This document shows positions 63,801 through 64,000 of a stretch of DNA of 64,000 nucleotides, in pieces. A model generated the notes under the pieces. It was not told the origin of the DNA. It saw only the letters and a list, made by a program, of their open reading frames with translations, and searched no databases. Source of the stretch: Strix aluco. Its lineage: Eukaryota > Chordata > Aves > Strigiformes > Strigidae. The first letter of the stretch is position 1, and every line of letters starts with the position of its first letter. Both the position numbers and the translations under genes were made by a program. The stretch covers positions 46,654,725 through 46,718,724 of the forward strand of contig NC_133934.1 in NCBI RefSeq assembly GCF_031877795.1, written 5' to 3'.

Positions 63801-64000
63801 TTGCAGCTAAAAGTACAAGACAATGTCTCTCCAAAGTCTGAATACCAATTGCAATTAAAATTTTCTTCACAGTTGGAAAGATGGCATGAAAAATTTGCTG
63901 AAGCTTCAAAGGAGTCACATAACGACAGCCTAATACTTTGTTTGTCCCGTCACCAACAAGAAATGCAGGAGACTTAATACACACATTTTTAAGCCTGAGA
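60889..64000 (-). other. RAPGEF2 upstream intron, cut by window edge
   Basis: 3.1 kb of AT-rich intron. I looked on the minus strand for the exon that should encode the residues ending SDIYQ and did not find it, so it lies beyond the edge. No repeats are recognised. A 74-codon minus-strand frame at 63,760-63,984 has no known family features. Confidence 0.7.

Noticed and set aside
63760-63984. A 74-codon minus-strand frame at the window edge, possibly an upstream exon of RAPGEF2.
   Set aside because: The protein does not match the expected N-terminal residues before ATESEAG and has no known motif. No suitable donor in the right phase was seen.

Overview
The window is vertebrate, and most likely avian, nuclear DNA. 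Three signs point to a bird: CR1 LINEs that end in TTCTGTGA-type octamer tails, two LTRs of the kind found in avian endogenous retroviruses, and a mostly compact AT-rich multi-exon gene whose protein is very close to mammalian RAPGEF2. I cannot name the species.

The right two thirds (about 22.3-64 kb) hold the 3' part of one gene on the minus strand, RAPGEF2 (PDZ-GEF1/CNrasGEF), a guanine-nucleotide exchange factor for Rap1/Rap2. I placed 22 coding exons by reading each splice junction. All 21 introns follow GT-AG. The exon lengths keep one open frame of 4,284 nt (1,427 codons plus stop). Going down in coordinate, the exons encode an acidic N-terminal segment, a degenerate cyclic-nucleotide-binding domain, the Ras exchanger motif, a PDZ domain, a Ras-association domain, the CDC25-type catalytic domain, and a long Ser/Pro-rich tail. 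The tail carries a DSG degron, two PPxY motifs and a C-terminal PDZ ligand. The first roughly 65 codons and the promoter lie beyond the right edge. A 3' UTR of about 2 kb runs to overlapping AATAAA signals near 22,350.

The left third (1-22.3 kb) is downstream intergenic sequence with no host gene that I can support. It is shaped by retroelements. There is an old CR1 (about 3.82-5.85 kb) split by a solo ERVL-like LTR with a 5-bp target duplication. A CR1 3' end on the minus strand has its octamer tail expanded into a 27-unit 16-bp minisatellite (8.51-8.94 kb). A younger, internally deleted CR1 (about 9.48-12.72 kb) has a fully open 706-codon reverse-transcriptase reading frame. A much older CR1-like relic lies near 18 kb. 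A second LTR sits antisense in a RAPGEF2 intron, 96 bp from a splice donor.

I found no new gene system. The observations most worth checking are the CR1-tail minisatellite, the CR1 in which ORF1 is joined to ORF2, the intronic LTR beside an exon, and a 24-nt microexon in RAPGEF2.
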